From the NCBI RefSeq assembly GCF_024305245.1, contig NZ_JAMWYX010000003.1, positions 248,001-312,000 of the forward strand: a stretch of 64,000 bases of DNA, read 5' to 3'. This stretch comes from Erythrobacter sp. (GTDB lineage Bacteria; Pseudomonadota; Alphaproteobacteria; Sphingomonadales; Sphingomonadaceae). Position numbers and translations under genes: made by a program. Below, piece by piece: positions 8,687 to 17,892 of the stretch. The stretch's first letter is position 1; the number at the start of each line of letters is the position of its first letter. The notes below the pieces were generated by a model that was not told the DNA's origin, did no database searches, and saw only the letters and a list, made by a program, of their open reading frames with translations.

Positions 8687-9993
8687 TGCAGCTTCAGCTT
8701 GGGCCGCACGATGCGGTTCACGCGGCCGATCAGGATCAGAAAGGTCGCCTTCACCCAGCCGTGGATTCCGATCAGGTGCAGCCGGTACAACGAAGTGTAG
8801 ATGAAGCGGGCCAACCGCCCTTCGATTGCCATGCTGCCGCCGATCAGGTTGCCCATCAGGCTGCCGACGGTCGAAAACCGGCTGAGCGACACCAGCGAAC
8901 CATTGTCGCGGTAGACGAAGTGCCTGAGCGGGCGGCCTTTCTGCATCCGGCAGATATTGTCGAACACCACCTCGGCCATCTGGTGCGCGGCCTGCGCGCG
9001 CGGCGGCACAGGCCGGTTCTCGCCCGGCGGGGTGTAGCTGGCGCAATCGCCCAGCGCGAAGATGCACGGATCGACCGTGCTTTGCAGCGTATCGGTGACG
9101 ATCACCTGATTGCGGCCGTTGGTTTCCAGCCCCAGCTCGGACAGGAACTCCGCGCCTTTCACGCCTGCTGCCCAGACCATCAGATCGGCCTCGATCGTGT
9201 CGCCGCATTTGGTCACGAGCTGGCGCGGATTGGCCTGGATCACCTGCGTATCGGGCCGCACTTGCACGCCCAGCTGTTCCAACTCGTGCTTCGCCGCCGC
9301 AGCCAGCTTGTCGGGCAGGGCGGGCAGAATGCGCGGGCCGGCTTCGAGCAGGCTGACATGGAGGCGGCTCTCGTCGAACACCTCCAGCCCATAGTGTCGC
9401 AGCGCGCCCGCCGCGTTGTAGAGTTCCGCAGCCAGCTCGACCCCGGTCGCGCCCCCGCCGACGATCGCGATGCGCACCTGCTCGTTTGCGGTCGGATCAT
9501 TCATCATCGCCCGACTGACACGCAGGCAGTGATTGAGCAGCCGGGTGCGGAAGCGGTCTGCCTGGGTGCGGCTGTCGAGATAGAGGCAGTGTTCCGACAC
9601 GCCCGGTACGCCGAAGTCGTTCGATACCGATCCGAGCGCCAGCGCGAGGATATCATAACGGATCGTGTGCCCGGCGATCAGCTCGCTGCCGTCCTCGTCC
9701 ATGACCGGCGCGAGGCGGATGGTCTTGGCCTCGCGGTCGATCCCCTGAAGGCTGCCCTGAAAGAAGCGGTAGCCCCAGCGATAGCAATGACCGCGATAGC
9801 CGACTTCGTCGAGATTGGCATCGAGTGATCCGGCCGCAACTTCATGCAGCAGCGGCTTCCAGATGTGGCTGAGATTCTTGTCGACCAGAATGATGTCGTG
9901 ATTTTTGCGCCCGAACTTCGCGCCCAGCCGGCGCACCAGTTCCAACCCACCGGCACCTCCGCCGACGACAACGATCTGGGTCTTGCGGTTCAT
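8683..9993 (-). CDS. ndh: type II NADH dehydrogenase (NDH-2), FAD-dependent
   Basis: The 436-aa protein has two nucleotide-binding Rossmann motifs: VVVGGGAGGLELVRRLG at the N-terminus for FAD and AIVGGGATGVELAAELYNA near residue 170 for NADH. The ATG motif VWAAGVKGAEFL and the FALGDCASY segment bind the FAD ribityl chain. The C-terminal amphipathic stretch (RLARFIYTSLYRLHLIGIHGW) fits membrane attachment. NDH-2 passes electrons from NADH to quinone without pumping protons. The gene is transcribed alone. Confidence 0.93.
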   Translation of the reverse strand: MNRKTQIVVVGGGAGGLELVRRLGAKFGRKNHDIILVDKNLSHIWKPLLHEVAAGSLDANLDEVGYRGHCYRWGYRFFQGSLQGIDREAKTIRLAPVMDEDGSELIAGHTIRYDILALALGSVSNDFGVPGVSEHCLYLDSRTQADRFRTRLLNHCLRVSRAMMNDPTANEQVRIAIVGGGATGVELAAELYNAAGALRHYGLEVFDESRLHVSLLEAGPRILPALPDKLAAAAKHELEQLGVQVRPDTQVIQANPRQLVTKCGDTIEADLMVWAAGVKGAEFLSELGLETNGRNQVIVTDTLQSTVDPCIFALGDCASYTPPGENRPVPPRAQAAHQMAEVVFDNICRMQKGRPLRHFVYRDNGSLVSLSRFSTVGSLMGNLIGGSMAIEGRLARFIYTSLYRLHLIGIHGWVKATFLILIGRVNRIVRPKLKLH

Positions 9994-10169
9994 CGATCAC
10001 TCCTTGGCGCCCGCATGGCGCACGCGAATCTCGATGGGGAGGAACGCCTGCATTACCGGCAGACGCTTCCCGAACCAAGTCCCGCCCGCACGCGATACGC
10101 GATATCTTGCTGCAATGCAGCATCAATCGAACGGAAGCTTGGCAGGATGGTTCCCGGCAGCGGGCAGCG

Positions 10170-11519
10170 TCAGCTCCCGCGCTCCTCCAGCCACTGTTCC
10201 AGCCACTTGATCGAATAGTCGCCGTTCAGCACATCGTCCTGCCGCAGCAGTTCCTGATGCAGCGGGATGTTGGTCTTCACCCCTTCGACCACCATTTCCT
10301 CCAGCGCGCGGCGCAGGCGCATGATGCAGCCTTCGCGCGTGCGCCCGTAGACGATCAGTTTGGCGATCATGCTGTCGTAATAGGGCGGGATCCGGTATCC
10401 GGCATACAGCCCGCTATCGACCCGCACATGCATCCCGCCCGAGGCATGATAATAGGTGACCAGCCCCGGCGAAGGCGCAAAATTGAACGGGTCTTCGGCG
10501 TTGATCCGGCACTCGATCGCGTGGCCCTTGAACTCCAGCTCGTTCTGGCTGACCGACAGCGGCTTGCCTTCGGCGATGCGGATCTGTTCGCGCACCAGAT
10601 CAACCCCGGTGATCGCTTCGGTCACGGGATGTTCGACCTGCAGGCGGGTGTTCATCTCGATGAAGAAGAACTCGCCGTTTTCCCACAGGAACTCGATCGT
10701 GCCCGCGCCGCGATAGGCCATGTCGCGCATTGCCTGCGCGCAGATTTCGCCCATGCGCTCGCGTTCTTCGGGGGAGATGACGGGGGAGGGGGCTTCCTCC
10801 AGCACCTTCTGGTGGCGGCGCTGCAGCGAACAGTCGCGCTCGCCCAGATGGATCGCGTTGCCTTGCCCGTCCCCGAACACCTGGAATTCGATGTGGCGCG
10901 GATTGCCGAGGTATTTTTCAAGGTACACGGTCGCATCGCCGAACGCGGATTTCGCCTCGCTGCCGGCCTGCTGCATCAGGGTTTCGAGCTTGTCCTCGCT
11001 TTCGCACACCTTCATGCCGCGCCCGCCGCCGCCGCTCGCAGCCTTGATAATCACGGGGTAGCCGATGTCCTTGGCGACGCGGCGTGCCTCATCGAAGTCG
11101 GAGATGGCGCCGTCCGAACCGGGCACCAGCGGCAGGCCCAGCGCGCCCGCAGTGCGCTTGGCTTCGACCTTGTCGCCCATTGTGCGGATATGTTCGGGCT
11201 TGGGGCCGATCCACGCGATGTCATGCGCTTCCACGATCTCGGCGAACTTGGCATTTTCCGACAGGAAGCCGTAGCCCGGGTGGATCGCATCGCACTGCGC
11301 AATTTCCGCCGCCGAGATGATGTTGGCGATGTTGAGATAGCTCTCGGATGCAGCGGGCGGGCCGATGCACACCGCATGATCGGCGAGCCGCACATGCATC
11401 GCGTCGGCATCGGCGGTGGAGTGCACCGCCACCGTTTCAATCCCGATTTCATGCGCCGCACGGTGGATGCGCAGCGCGATTTCGCCGCGATTGGCGATCA
11501 GAATGCGTTTGATCCCCAT
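10170..11519 (-). CDS. accC: biotin carboxylase subunit of acetyl-CoA carboxylase
   Basis: The 449-aa protein has the family's full length: an N-terminal pre-ATP-grasp domain ([18 protein letters not shown]), an ATP-grasp domain with the glycine-rich loop [13 protein letters not shown], and the catalytic segment [14 protein letters not shown]. The C-terminal biotin-carboxylase domain includes [13 protein letters not shown]. It carboxylates the biotin on AccB using ATP and bicarbonate, the first step of fatty-acid synthesis. It starts 4 bases after the accB stop. Confidence 0.98.
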   Translation of the reverse strand: MGIKRILIANRGEIALRIHRAAHEIGIETVAVHSTADADAMHVRLADHAVCIGPPAASESYLNIANIISAAEIAQCDAIHPGYGFLSENAKFAEIVEAHDIAWIGPKPEHIRTMGDKVEAKRTAGALGLPLVPGSDGAISDFDEARRVAKDIGYPVIIKAASGGGGRGMKVCESEDKLETLMQQAGSEAKSAFGDATVYLEKYLGNPRHIEFQVFGDGQGNAIHLGERDCSLQRRHQKVLEEAPSPVISPEERERMGEICAQAMRDMAYRGAGTIEFLWENGEFFFIEMNTRLQVEHPVTEAITGVDLVREQIRIAEGKPLSVSQNELEFKGHAIECRINAEDPFNFAPSPGLVTYYHASGGMHVRVDSGLYAGYRIPPYYDSMIAKLIVYGRTREGCIMRLRRALEEMVVEGVKTNIPLHQELLRQDDVLNGDYSIKWLEQWLEERGS

Positions 11520-11523
11520 GGCT

Positions 11524-12042
11524 TCAGGAAATCACGACAAGCGGTTGGTCGAATTCGACCGGCTGGGCATTGTCGACGAGGATCGCGCCGATGGTGCCGG
11601 ATCGCGGCGCGGTAATCGGGTTCATCACCTTCATGGCCTCGACGATCAGCAGGGTGTCGCCCTCCTTCACTTCCTTGCCGACCGTAATGAAGGGCGCGGC
11701 CCCCGGTTCGGGCGTCAGATAGCAGGTGCCGACCATGGGTGATTTCACCGCGTTGGTCATGTCGGGGCCAGCCGCGGGTTCAGGCGCTGCGGGAGCCGCA
11801 GCGGCGGGCGCAGGCGCCGCAGCAGCAGCAGCCTGACCGGGCGCGGGCGCCGCAGCATAGACCGGCGCAGCCGCTACCGCACCGCGCGAAACGCGGATCT
11901 TGCGATCATCGTCCTCGACCTCGATTTCAGTGAGGCCCGTTTCGTTGAGCAGTTCGGCCAGTTCGCGCACCAGCGCGGTGTCGATGTTCATGCCGGACTT
12001 GCGCCCGTTCGACTTTCTGCCCTCGGCACCGTCGTTTGCCAT
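11524..12042 (-). CDS. accB: biotin carboxyl carrier protein of acetyl-CoA carboxylase
   Basis: The start at 12042 follows AAGGGAC at a good distance and gives 172 aa. An N-terminal helical part ([20 protein letters not shown]) is followed by an Ala/Pro-rich flexible linker. The biotinyl domain contains [18 protein letters not shown] and EAMKVMNPI, where the Lys is the biotin attachment site. It carries carboxybiotin from AccC to the carboxyltransferase. The residues before MNIDTALV ([17 protein letters not shown]) are an extension not seen in the E. coli protein, so an internal ATG there is an alternative start. Confidence 0.97.
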   Translation of the reverse strand: MANDGAEGRKSNGRKSGMNIDTALVRELAELLNETGLTEIEVEDDDRKIRVSRGAVAAAPVYAAAPAPGQAAAAAAPAPAAAAPAAPEPAAGPDMTNAVKSPMVGTCYLTPEPGAAPFITVGKEVKEGDTLLIVEAMKVMNPITAPRSGTIGAILVDNAQPVEFDQPLVVIS

Positions 12043-12149
12043 GTATGTCCCTTGTTTTATGAAACGCTCGTTACAGCCATGGGGACTATTGCCGCCAATT
12101 GCGGCTGGCAAGTGGCAATGGGTGCAATCTGTGCAAGGAAAATGCGCGA

Positions 12150-12590
12150 TCAGACCTTGCCCGACGCTACGGCTTCGAGCGCGATGCGGTACGAATCCGC
12201 ACCGTGACCCTGCACGGTGAGCGCCGCAGCCTTGCCGACATAGGAGTTATGGCGGAAGCTTTCGCGGGTGGTGGGATCGGACAGGTGCACCTCGATCACC
12301 GGCGTGCGGATCGCCTTGATCGCGTCAAGCAGCGCGATGGAGGTGTGGGTATAGGCCGCCGCATTGAGCAGCACTGCCCGCGCGCCCTCCGCCTGCGCCT
12401 CGTGCAGCCAGTCGACCAGCATGCCTTCGTGATTGGTCTGGCGCATCTCGATTTCGAGCCCGAGTTCGCGGGCGCGGTCTTCCAGCATCCCGGCGATATC
12501 GTCGAGCGTGGTGGTGCCATAAATCTCCGGCTCACGCGTGCCGAGGAGATTGAGGTTGGGGCCGTTGAGGACGTAAACGAGGTTGGTCAT
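12150..12590 (-). CDS. aroQ: type II 3-dehydroquinate dehydratase
   Basis: The 146-aa protein matches the type II dehydroquinase fold: [17 protein letters not shown] at the N-terminus (catalytic Tyr and Arg region), [18 protein letters not shown] and VIEVHLSDP (catalytic His). It converts 3-dehydroquinate to 3-dehydroshikimate in the shikimate pathway and forms dodecamers. It lies about 108 bases upstream of accB; the aroQ-accB-accC order is common in Proteobacteria. Confidence 0.97.
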   Translation of the reverse strand: MTNLVYVLNGPNLNLLGTREPEIYGTTTLDDIAGMLEDRARELGLEIEMRQTNHEGMLVDWLHEAQAEGARAVLLNAAAYTHTSIALLDAIKAIRTPVIEVHLSDPTTRESFRHNSYVGKAAALTVQGHGADSYRIALEAVASGKV

Positions 12591-12655
12591 GGATGCGGCT
12601 TAGCGGGAAGGTGCGGGGCGGGGAAGGGCGCGCCTTGCAAGCTTCCTTTCCGAAC

Positions 12656-13198
12656 CTAACCCACCTTGCTGTGACGCGGGCGGGCGTTGCCGAAACGGCG
12701 CGCGATCAACCCGGCCTCAGCGCGCGGACCAGGGTGCGGGATACGCGGGTCCCGCTCGTGAGCCCAATCGATAATGGTGTCATAGGCGATGATGTAAGCG
12801 TCGGGGACGATTGCGTGGCTGATGGCAACAAAGTCTCCGGCAAGGTCCGGCCAGCTTGTGCGTTCGACCTGCAAGCCAGCGATCGGCAACATGATCGGCA
12901 CTGCGCCGAGGCCGAAGGGCTTCCGGATGCGAAGCGACAATCCCTCTGGATGGAGACCGAACACGACCGGGGGATATTGATGATAACCGGTTGACCACAA
13001 CTGCCGGTTGGGAACGTCGCTGATCACGATCAGTCCGAGCGCCTTTTCGTGGCGCGGTTCGGGAAGTTGCATCCGGCCAAGCCGGTTTGAAAACCACTTC
13101 CAACGCTTGAGGGTGAGGTGGTGAATGAAGAAGAAGCACCCCATCAGCATCACCACGCCGGAAAAGGCAGCAAAAGCGGTTGAAAGGATATGGCTCAT
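12656..13198 (-). CDS. hypothetical membrane-anchored protein
   Basis: I do not recognise this 180-aa protein. One transmembrane helix near the N-terminus (STAFAAFSGVVMLMGCFFFI) is followed by a basic segment (HHLTLKRWKWFSNRLGR). The rest is a mostly beta-like cytoplasmic domain with LWSTGYHQYPPVVFGLHPEGLSL... and LPIAGLQVERTSW. The layout resembles small membrane proteins with a PH-like domain, but I cannot confirm this. It is transcribed towards aroQ with a 65-base gap. Confidence 0.7.
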   Translation of the reverse strand: MSHILSTAFAAFSGVVMLMGCFFFIHHLTLKRWKWFSNRLGRMQLPEPRHEKALGLIVISDVPNRQLWSTGYHQYPPVVFGLHPEGLSLRIRKPFGLGAVPIMLPIAGLQVERTSWPDLAGDFVAISHAIVPDAYIIAYDTIIDWAHERDPRIPHPGPRAEAGLIARRFGNARPRHSKVG

Positions 13199-13260
13199 CC
13201 GCCTTGGCTTAGCGACAGGGGCTTAAATTCGGGTAACCTTCAGCTCGGGCAACGGGAGGG

Positions 13261-13674
13261 CTACCGATCCACGCCCTTGACCTTACCCCACTGGCGCGCC
13301 GCCGTGTAGCCGAGATAGCCGGTGCCAAACAGCGCATAGAGCGGTTCTGGCAACCCGTTCAGATAGGAGTTTCTCCCCGCCGCAATGTCCTTCGCAGCCA
13401 GCGGGTGAAAGGCGCTCAGCAGCCCCATCGGTAACGCGGTCAGCAGCAGGATGTACATGACATAGAGGAAGCTGGGGCGGGCGCGGCTGGTCCAGGGGTC
13501 GGGCGAAGTGGCCTCGGCAACAATCGCCTGCAATTGCGCTTCGATCATGCGCATTTCCTGCGTGCCTTCGAGCGCGATCAGTTCCAGCTTTGCCTTGGCG
13601 CGGGCTTCCTTGTCGGGGATGATCTTGTCGATGATCGAGGCGATAGGGCCGATGAGGACGTCGATAAGGGCCAT
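13261..13674 (-). CDS. 3TM holin of the gene-transfer-agent type
   Basis: The 137-aa protein fits the GTA_holin_3TM family (formerly DUF3154). The N-terminus is VLIGPIASIIDKIIPDKEAR with a conserved PDKEARAKAKLEL helix. A membrane segment follows (SFLYVMYILLLTALPMGLLS), then LPEPLYALFGTGYLGYTAARQW. The start at 13674 has CGGAG 9 bases upstream. Such holins release gene transfer agents or phage by permeabilising the inner membrane. No GTA capsid, portal or endolysin genes are nearby, so here it is an isolated holin gene. Confidence 0.82.
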   Translation of the reverse strand: MALIDVLIGPIASIIDKIIPDKEARAKAKLELIALEGTQEMRMIEAQLQAIVAEATSPDPWTSRARPSFLYVMYILLLTALPMGLLSAFHPLAAKDIAAGRNSYLNGLPEPLYALFGTGYLGYTAARQWGKVKGVDR

Positions 13675-13743
13675 TTGCTGCGCTCCGTAGCTTGAGTCGC
13701 GCAACAAATGACCAGATCGGTTACTGTAGGAAAATGATTTAAC

Positions 13744-14640
13744 CTATTCAGCGCCTGCTTCTGCCAGCAACCGCTGCGCCAGCGCCAGATGTGGGCGGTC
13801 CAGCATCGCGCCGTCCAGTGCCACCACGCCGGCGCCGGGGTGATCGGCGAAGGCCTGGACCACTGCGCGGGCATGGGCGAGTTCCTCGGCGCTCGGGGTG
13901 AAGGCGGCGTTGATCGGATCGACCTGCGCCGGGTGGATCGCCAGCATCCCGCGAAACCCCGCCGCCCGCACGCCGCGTGCGCGCTTTTCCAGGGCCTCCA
14001 GATCGCGGAATTCGGGCTGCACCGTTTCGATCGCGGCCACACCCGCCGCAGACGCGCCGATCAGGCACAGGCTGCGCGCCATTTCATAGGTGTGCGCATA
14101 GCCGCCGTCCGCCCCGCGCTGTTCGCTCGCGCCGAGGGCCGCCGACAAATCCTCCGCCCCCCAGCTCATCGCCGCCAGCCGCGCTTTGCCGGGGTAATCG
14201 CCCGCATAGTCGCCCGTACGGAACATCGCCACTGCAGTTTCCGTCACCAGCGCTGCGACGAGCGTGCGCCCCTGCGGGATGCCGGCGGCCGCCTCGAGCG
14301 CGGTGAGATAGTGGTGCAACTGCGTGATATCCGCCGCCCCTTCGGCCTTGGGCAGGAACACGCCGCCGGGCTGCGCGGGAATGATCGCGGCCAGATCGGC
14401 GATGCAATCGGCGGTCGATATCGGGTTGATCCGCACCCACAGCCGCGTGCGACTGTCCGACGCGGCAAGCTGCTCCGCCACCATCGCGCGCGCCGCCGCC
14501 TTGTTTTCGGGCGCGACCGAATCTTCCAGATCGAACAGGGCGATGTCGGCCGCGCTCGCCGCTGCCTTGCCCATCTTCTTTTCGCTGTCGCCCGGCGCGA
14601 ACAGCCAGGAACGCATCGGAAGGGCGGGGGACTCAGGCAT
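13744..14640 (-). CDS. CitE-like HpcH/HpaI aldolase family CoA ester lyase
   Basis: The 298-aa protein shows the CitE/Mcl TIM-barrel signature: SWLFAPGDSEKKMGKA, IALFDLEDSVAPENKAAAR with the acidic metal/substrate motif, LWVRINPI, GVFLPKAEG, and FRGMLAIHPAQVDPINAAF towards the C-terminus. Members cleave or form beta-hydroxyacyl-CoA thioesters such as malyl-CoA, citramalyl-CoA or citryl-CoA. Without citrate-lyase partners nearby it is more likely a citramalyl-CoA or beta-methylmalyl-CoA lyase or thioesterase; the substrate is not decided by the sequence. Confidence 0.87.
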   Translation of the reverse strand: MPESPALPMRSWLFAPGDSEKKMGKAAASAADIALFDLEDSVAPENKAAARAMVAEQLAASDSRTRLWVRINPISTADCIADLAAIIPAQPGGVFLPKAEGAADITQLHHYLTALEAAAGIPQGRTLVAALVTETAVAMFRTGDYAGDYPGKARLAAMSWGAEDLSAALGASEQRGADGGYAHTYEMARSLCLIGASAAGVAAIETVQPEFRDLEALEKRARGVRAAGFRGMLAIHPAQVDPINAAFTPSAEELAHARAVVQAFADHPGAGVVALDGAMLDRPHLALAQRLLAEAGAE

Positions 14641-14694
14641 CGGGCTTCTCCTATCGCACAGGCCGCTTACGAAGCCGCCCCGGCAAGGTAAAGT

Positions 14695-16812
14695 CTAGAA
14701 CGAACCTTCGACTTCCAGCGTGAAGATCATCCCGAAATCGCGCGAGCGTTGTTCGAAGAACGCCACCTGTCCTGCTTTCCGGTCGGTGAAAATCGTGCGT
14801 TCGAACTGATTGCGGCGATCGAGCAGGTTACCCGCGCTGGCCCGCATCGTCATGCCCGCCACGTCCTTGTTTTCGACGAACACCGAGGCGAAGCCGAAGG
14901 TCTGCGTGCTCAGCGAAACCTCGTCGAGCCGGACGGACGGCGAGTTGTCCTCCCAGTCGGCATTGCCGCCCATCGCCCAGGCCGTGCCGGGAAAATCGTG
15001 GCGCAGATTGGCGCGCAGATCGATGATGTCGGTGCCGGAAAGCTGCCGGCCGATCCCCAGCAGGGGGTCGATCACATCGCTGTCGCGCAGGCCGAAGCTG
15101 ACATCGATCCGCGTGCCGCGCCAGCCGATCGGGTCGGACAGCAGCGTGACATCGCCCGTAATGCCGAACCGCTGCGCTGCGGGCAGGTTGCCCGGTGCCT
15201 GACCGCCGCCCGCAATCGGGATCTGGTCGACGATATCGGTAATGTCTTCATAGAACCCGCGCAGGTTCACATTGCCCAGCGCGCCCAGCCGCAGGCTTGC
15301 CTCGACTTCGTAGTTCCAGCTTTGCGGCGGCACCAGATCGGCATTGGTGACATCGGTGCGTTCCTGATTGAGATCGACCGAAGCGATGAAATCGAAGAAG
15401 TCGAGTTGCCCCACCACGCGTTCGACTCGGCCTGCCAGGTTGAGTGCCGATCCGGCTTTCCAGTCCAGCGCGACAAAACCCTTGGGCCGCCAGAAACTTC
15501 GCGTCTGCCCCAATAGTCCGCTCTGGCTGAGCCGCGAATATTCGCCGCCTGCCGAAAGCTGCAATTGCAGCGACGGCAGCAGCGCGCGGCTATAGGTCAG
15601 TCCCGCATCGGCGCGGTCTTCATCGACCCGCGAAGACGCGCCGGGCAGCGCCGCGGGCCGGAGCACGCCGTCCGCGTCGCGCACTTCGAGCGCTGAGGTA
15701 ATGTCGAGGAAATTGCGCACGCCTTCGACCGCCGCGACCAGGTTTCCGCCCGCCGCGGCGACATTATACTCCGACCGCAGGATCGCTTCGCCCTGATCGG
15801 CGTCGCGGGAGAAGACGCTGCCTTGCGGCGCGCTGTCATCGGTGAATTCGGTCAGCACCAGCGAGACGAAAGGGCTGTCCTCGTAGCGGTGATAGCCGAT
15901 CAGCTTGAGCTGGCCCGGGCCGAAAGCGAATTGGTAATCCGCGCCGAATTCGAAGTTGAATTCGTCTTCCCGATTGCGGAAGGTGCGTTGCCGGTCGACT
16001 GCGAAACCCGGCGCGCCCTGCCGCGACAGTTCGGTTTCGCGATAGATGAAGCCTTGCACCTGTCCGGTGAGATTCAGCACATTGGCATTGTCTGCAATGC
16101 GGGTGAACGAGCCGGAAAGGCCGATCCGGTCGGAGTTGAAATTGGCCTTTTCATCGCGGATGGCGATCAGCGCGCCCGATCCATCGAACACCTGTTCGAT
16201 CCCTTGATCCCCGCGCCGGTTTGAATCGTTTTCCAGCGCCAGCGTCCAGTCGGTCTTGGCGCCGCCGCCTGCAATCGCAACCGACCCGTCGAGGAACTGG
16301 CCGGGCGTGCCTTTGCTGCGGAATTGCGGGGCGAGCCGGAACTGGCCCGCAATCCGCCCGCTAGACAGGGTGACGACATTGAGCACCTGGCCGCTCAGGC
16401 CCCCGATATCGAGGCTGGCACCGTCGACCAGCTCCAGCCTGACCACGTCTTCGACCGGGATACGTTGCAGCGCCTCGACCGGGCCGTTCGACTTGCCGGA
16501 AATGCGCCGGCCATTGACGATCACATTGGTATCGGCCTGACCCAGACCGCGTGCGCCGTCGCCCGACCGGATCGAAAAGCCGGGCACCTGCTGGGCCATG
16601 TCGAGCGCACTACGCGGTGCAAAGCGGGCGAAGTCTGCAGGCAGGAAGGTGTCGCGCGCGGTGCCCGATGCGGCGCCCGGAACGGTTCCGATCGCATCGT
16701 CCGCCTCGTCGGCCATCTCCTGCGCGGCAAGCGGCTGCGTTGCCAAGCCCAAGCAAGCGCTCAACAACGCGGTTTTGCGGGCACGGCGCGACAAACTGGC
16801 GGCGAAGGTCAT
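14695..16812 (-). CDS. TonB-dependent outer-membrane receptor
   Basis: This protein is 705 aa from the ATG at 16812, chosen because AAAAGGG lies upstream and it opens a basic signal peptide (SLSRRARKTALLSACLGLATQPLAAQ). A plug domain follows with VNGRRISGKSNGPVEALQRIPVEDVVRLEL, then a long beta-barrel rich in aromatic strand ends, finishing DFGMIFTLEVEGSF. The ligand is unknown: no biosynthesis, degradation or inner-membrane transport genes adjoin it. Neighbours are a CitE-like lyase downstream and sufE upstream. Confidence 0.88.
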   Translation of the reverse strand: MTFAASLSRRARKTALLSACLGLATQPLAAQEMADEADDAIGTVPGAASGTARDTFLPADFARFAPRSALDMAQQVPGFSIRSGDGARGLGQADTNVIVNGRRISGKSNGPVEALQRIPVEDVVRLELVDGASLDIGGLSGQVLNVVTLSSGRIAGQFRLAPQFRSKGTPGQFLDGSVAIAGGGAKTDWTLALENDSNRRGDQGIEQVFDGSGALIAIRDEKANFNSDRIGLSGSFTRIADNANVLNLTGQVQGFIYRETELSRQGAPGFAVDRQRTFRNREDEFNFEFGADYQFAFGPGQLKLIGYHRYEDSPFVSLVLTEFTDDSAPQGSVFSRDADQGEAILRSEYNVAAAGGNLVAAVEGVRNFLDITSALEVRDADGVLRPAALPGASSRVDEDRADAGLTYSRALLPSLQLQLSAGGEYSRLSQSGLLGQTRSFWRPKGFVALDWKAGSALNLAGRVERVVGQLDFFDFIASVDLNQERTDVTNADLVPPQSWNYEVEASLRLGALGNVNLRGFYEDITDIVDQIPIAGGGQAPGNLPAAQRFGITGDVTLLSDPIGWRGTRIDVSFGLRDSDVIDPLLGIGRQLSGTDIIDLRANLRHDFPGTAWAMGGNADWEDNSPSVRLDEVSLSTQTFGFASVFVENKDVAGMTMRASAGNLLDRRNQFERTIFTDRKAGQVAFFEQRSRDFGMIFTLEVEGSF

Positions 16813-16925
16813 CCGAAGCCCTTTTCCGCAAGGGCAACGCGTTGTCGATAATCCCGCGCGGTTGCATCCGTCCAAACGGCGTTACGGGCCGACGAACGGA
16901 TTGCGGGACGCTGGAGTGCCGAAGC

Positions 16926-17336
16926 TCAGGCTGCGGCGAGGCGCGCGGCGTGCTGTTGCACCAGTCCGATCATGTTCGGCACACCCTGCGTGCGATTGCT
17001 CGACAACTGGTTCCTAAGGTCGAACGGCGCGAGCGCATCTGCGATATCCATGCCTGCGACTTCGGCGGCGGGCTTGTCCTGCACGGCGGAAATCACCAGC
17101 GCGACGATCCCTTTGGTGATCGCGGCATTGCTGTCGGCAAGGAAGTGCAGCCGGTCATCCTCCTGCGAAGCGGGGTAGACCCACACCGCTGCGGAACACC
17201 CGCGCACCAGTGTCGCATCGGTCTTGAGCGCATCGGGCATCGGTTCCAGCTCGCGGCCAAGCTCGATCAGCAGGCCATAGCGATCATCGCCTTCGAGGAA
17301 TTCATATTCTTCGAGAATGTCGGAAAGGGTGCGCAA
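16926..17336 (-). CDS. sufE: SufE-family sulfur acceptor protein
   Basis: The 136-aa protein has the SufE core: an N-terminal EEYEFLEGDDRYGLLIELGREL, then VRGCSAAVWV with the persulfide-accepting Cys near residue 47, and a C-terminal LSSNRTQGVPNMIGLV. SufE takes sulfur from the cysteine desulfurase SufS and passes it to the Suf scaffold for Fe-S cluster assembly. The likely start is TTG with GGAG just upstream; no ATG or GTG lies at a plausible distance. It is not next to other suf genes. Confidence 0.9.
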   Translation of the reverse strand: MRTLSDILEEYEFLEGDDRYGLLIELGRELEPMPDALKTDATLVRGCSAAVWVYPASQEDDRLHFLADSNAAITKGIVALVISAVQDKPAAEVAGMDIADALAPFDLRNQLSSNRTQGVPNMIGLVQQHAARLAAA

Positions 17337-17364
17337 CTCAAACTCCGTTGGCCCTGAGATTGTC

Positions 17365-17460
17365 TGCCCCGGCGAAGGCCGGGATCGAAGGGCTGCTCTT
17401 TTTCTGATCCAGTGGCACTAGAAGAAAATGCAGGGTTTCGACAAGCTCAGCGCGAACGGG
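17365..17460. repeat. two common intergenic repeat units
   Basis: 17365-17384 is a hairpin of the CCCGGC-GAAG-GCCGGG type. 17436-17460 contains TTCGACAAGCTCAGCGCGAA, a motif scattered in intergenic DNA of many sphingomonads and other proteobacteria. Both lie in the gap between sufE and the end of the psp operon. They look like genome-wide repeats rather than local regulators. Confidence 0.6.
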
Positions 17461-17467
17461 ATTGAAA

Positions 17468-17644
17468 TCAGCCCATCAATCCGCCGGGCCGGGTGAAGGC
17501 ATAGTAGATAACGTAAAACCAGCCGAAGAAGCCCTGCACGATCGCCCAGAATATCGATTGGTGCAGGCTCCAACTGATCGCAACCGCAATGGCGCTGCCC
17601 AACCCGATCCCGGCTTGCGCGGCTGTTCCCCGCGCGTCGCTCAC
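17468..17644 (-). CDS. 58-aa membrane peptide at the end of the psp operon
   Basis: This short frame starts with GTG overlapping the stop of the previous gene (GTGA) and ends TGA at 17468. It has a small polar N-terminus (VSDARGTAAQ) and then a hydrophobic stretch made of GIGLGSAIAVAISWSLH and IFWAIVQGFFGWFYVIYYAF, enough for one or two membrane helices. It ends TRPGGLMG. The overlap, composition and hydrophobic pattern support a real tenth gene. I know no family for it; it resembles other short two-helix peptides of unknown role. Confidence 0.72.
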   Translation of the reverse strand: MSDARGTAAQAGIGLGSAIAVAISWSLHQSIFWAIVQGFFGWFYVIYYAFTRPGGLMG

Positions 17645-17892
17645 AATTCGACCCCGCTGGCGATCGCTTCCAGCTTCCGGATACGTTCCTTCAGATCGGC
17701 GAGTTCGATCCGCGCGGTGCCGATGCCGGAGCCTTCTTCGGCTGCCGGGCGCTGCCCGCTGCGGCCAAGCTCCTGCCGCTTAAGGTCAAGCCAGCCGTTC
17801 CATGCGCGCAGCAGCGCGGCGGCGATCACGATGACGGCGAGCAGACCGGAGGTCGCCACGATCATGGTGGGGTCGAGAAGGGGCGTGATCAT
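17641..17892 (-). CDS. PspB-like small membrane protein, tail-shortened
   Basis: The 83-aa protein has one N-terminal membrane helix (TSGLLAVIVIAAALLRAW). The cytoplasmic tail ends ELADLKERIRKLEAIASGVEL. This is a shortened copy of the tail module seen in its upstream neighbours: the ER-I-x-x-LE heptad is present, but the TD motif and the final EIEALR are missing. Start and stop overlap the adjacent genes by 4 bases (ATGA, GTGA), so it is translated as part of the psp operon. Function is inferred only from context. Confidence 0.78.
   Translation of the reverse strand: MITPLLDPTMIVATSGLLAVIVIAAALLRAWNGWLDLKRQELGRSGQRPAAEEGSGIGTARIELADLKERIRKLEAIASGVEL

Noticed and set aside
10107..11615. Plus-strand frame opposite accC
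   Set aside because: Antisense shadow; the accC motifs on the minus strand are complete.
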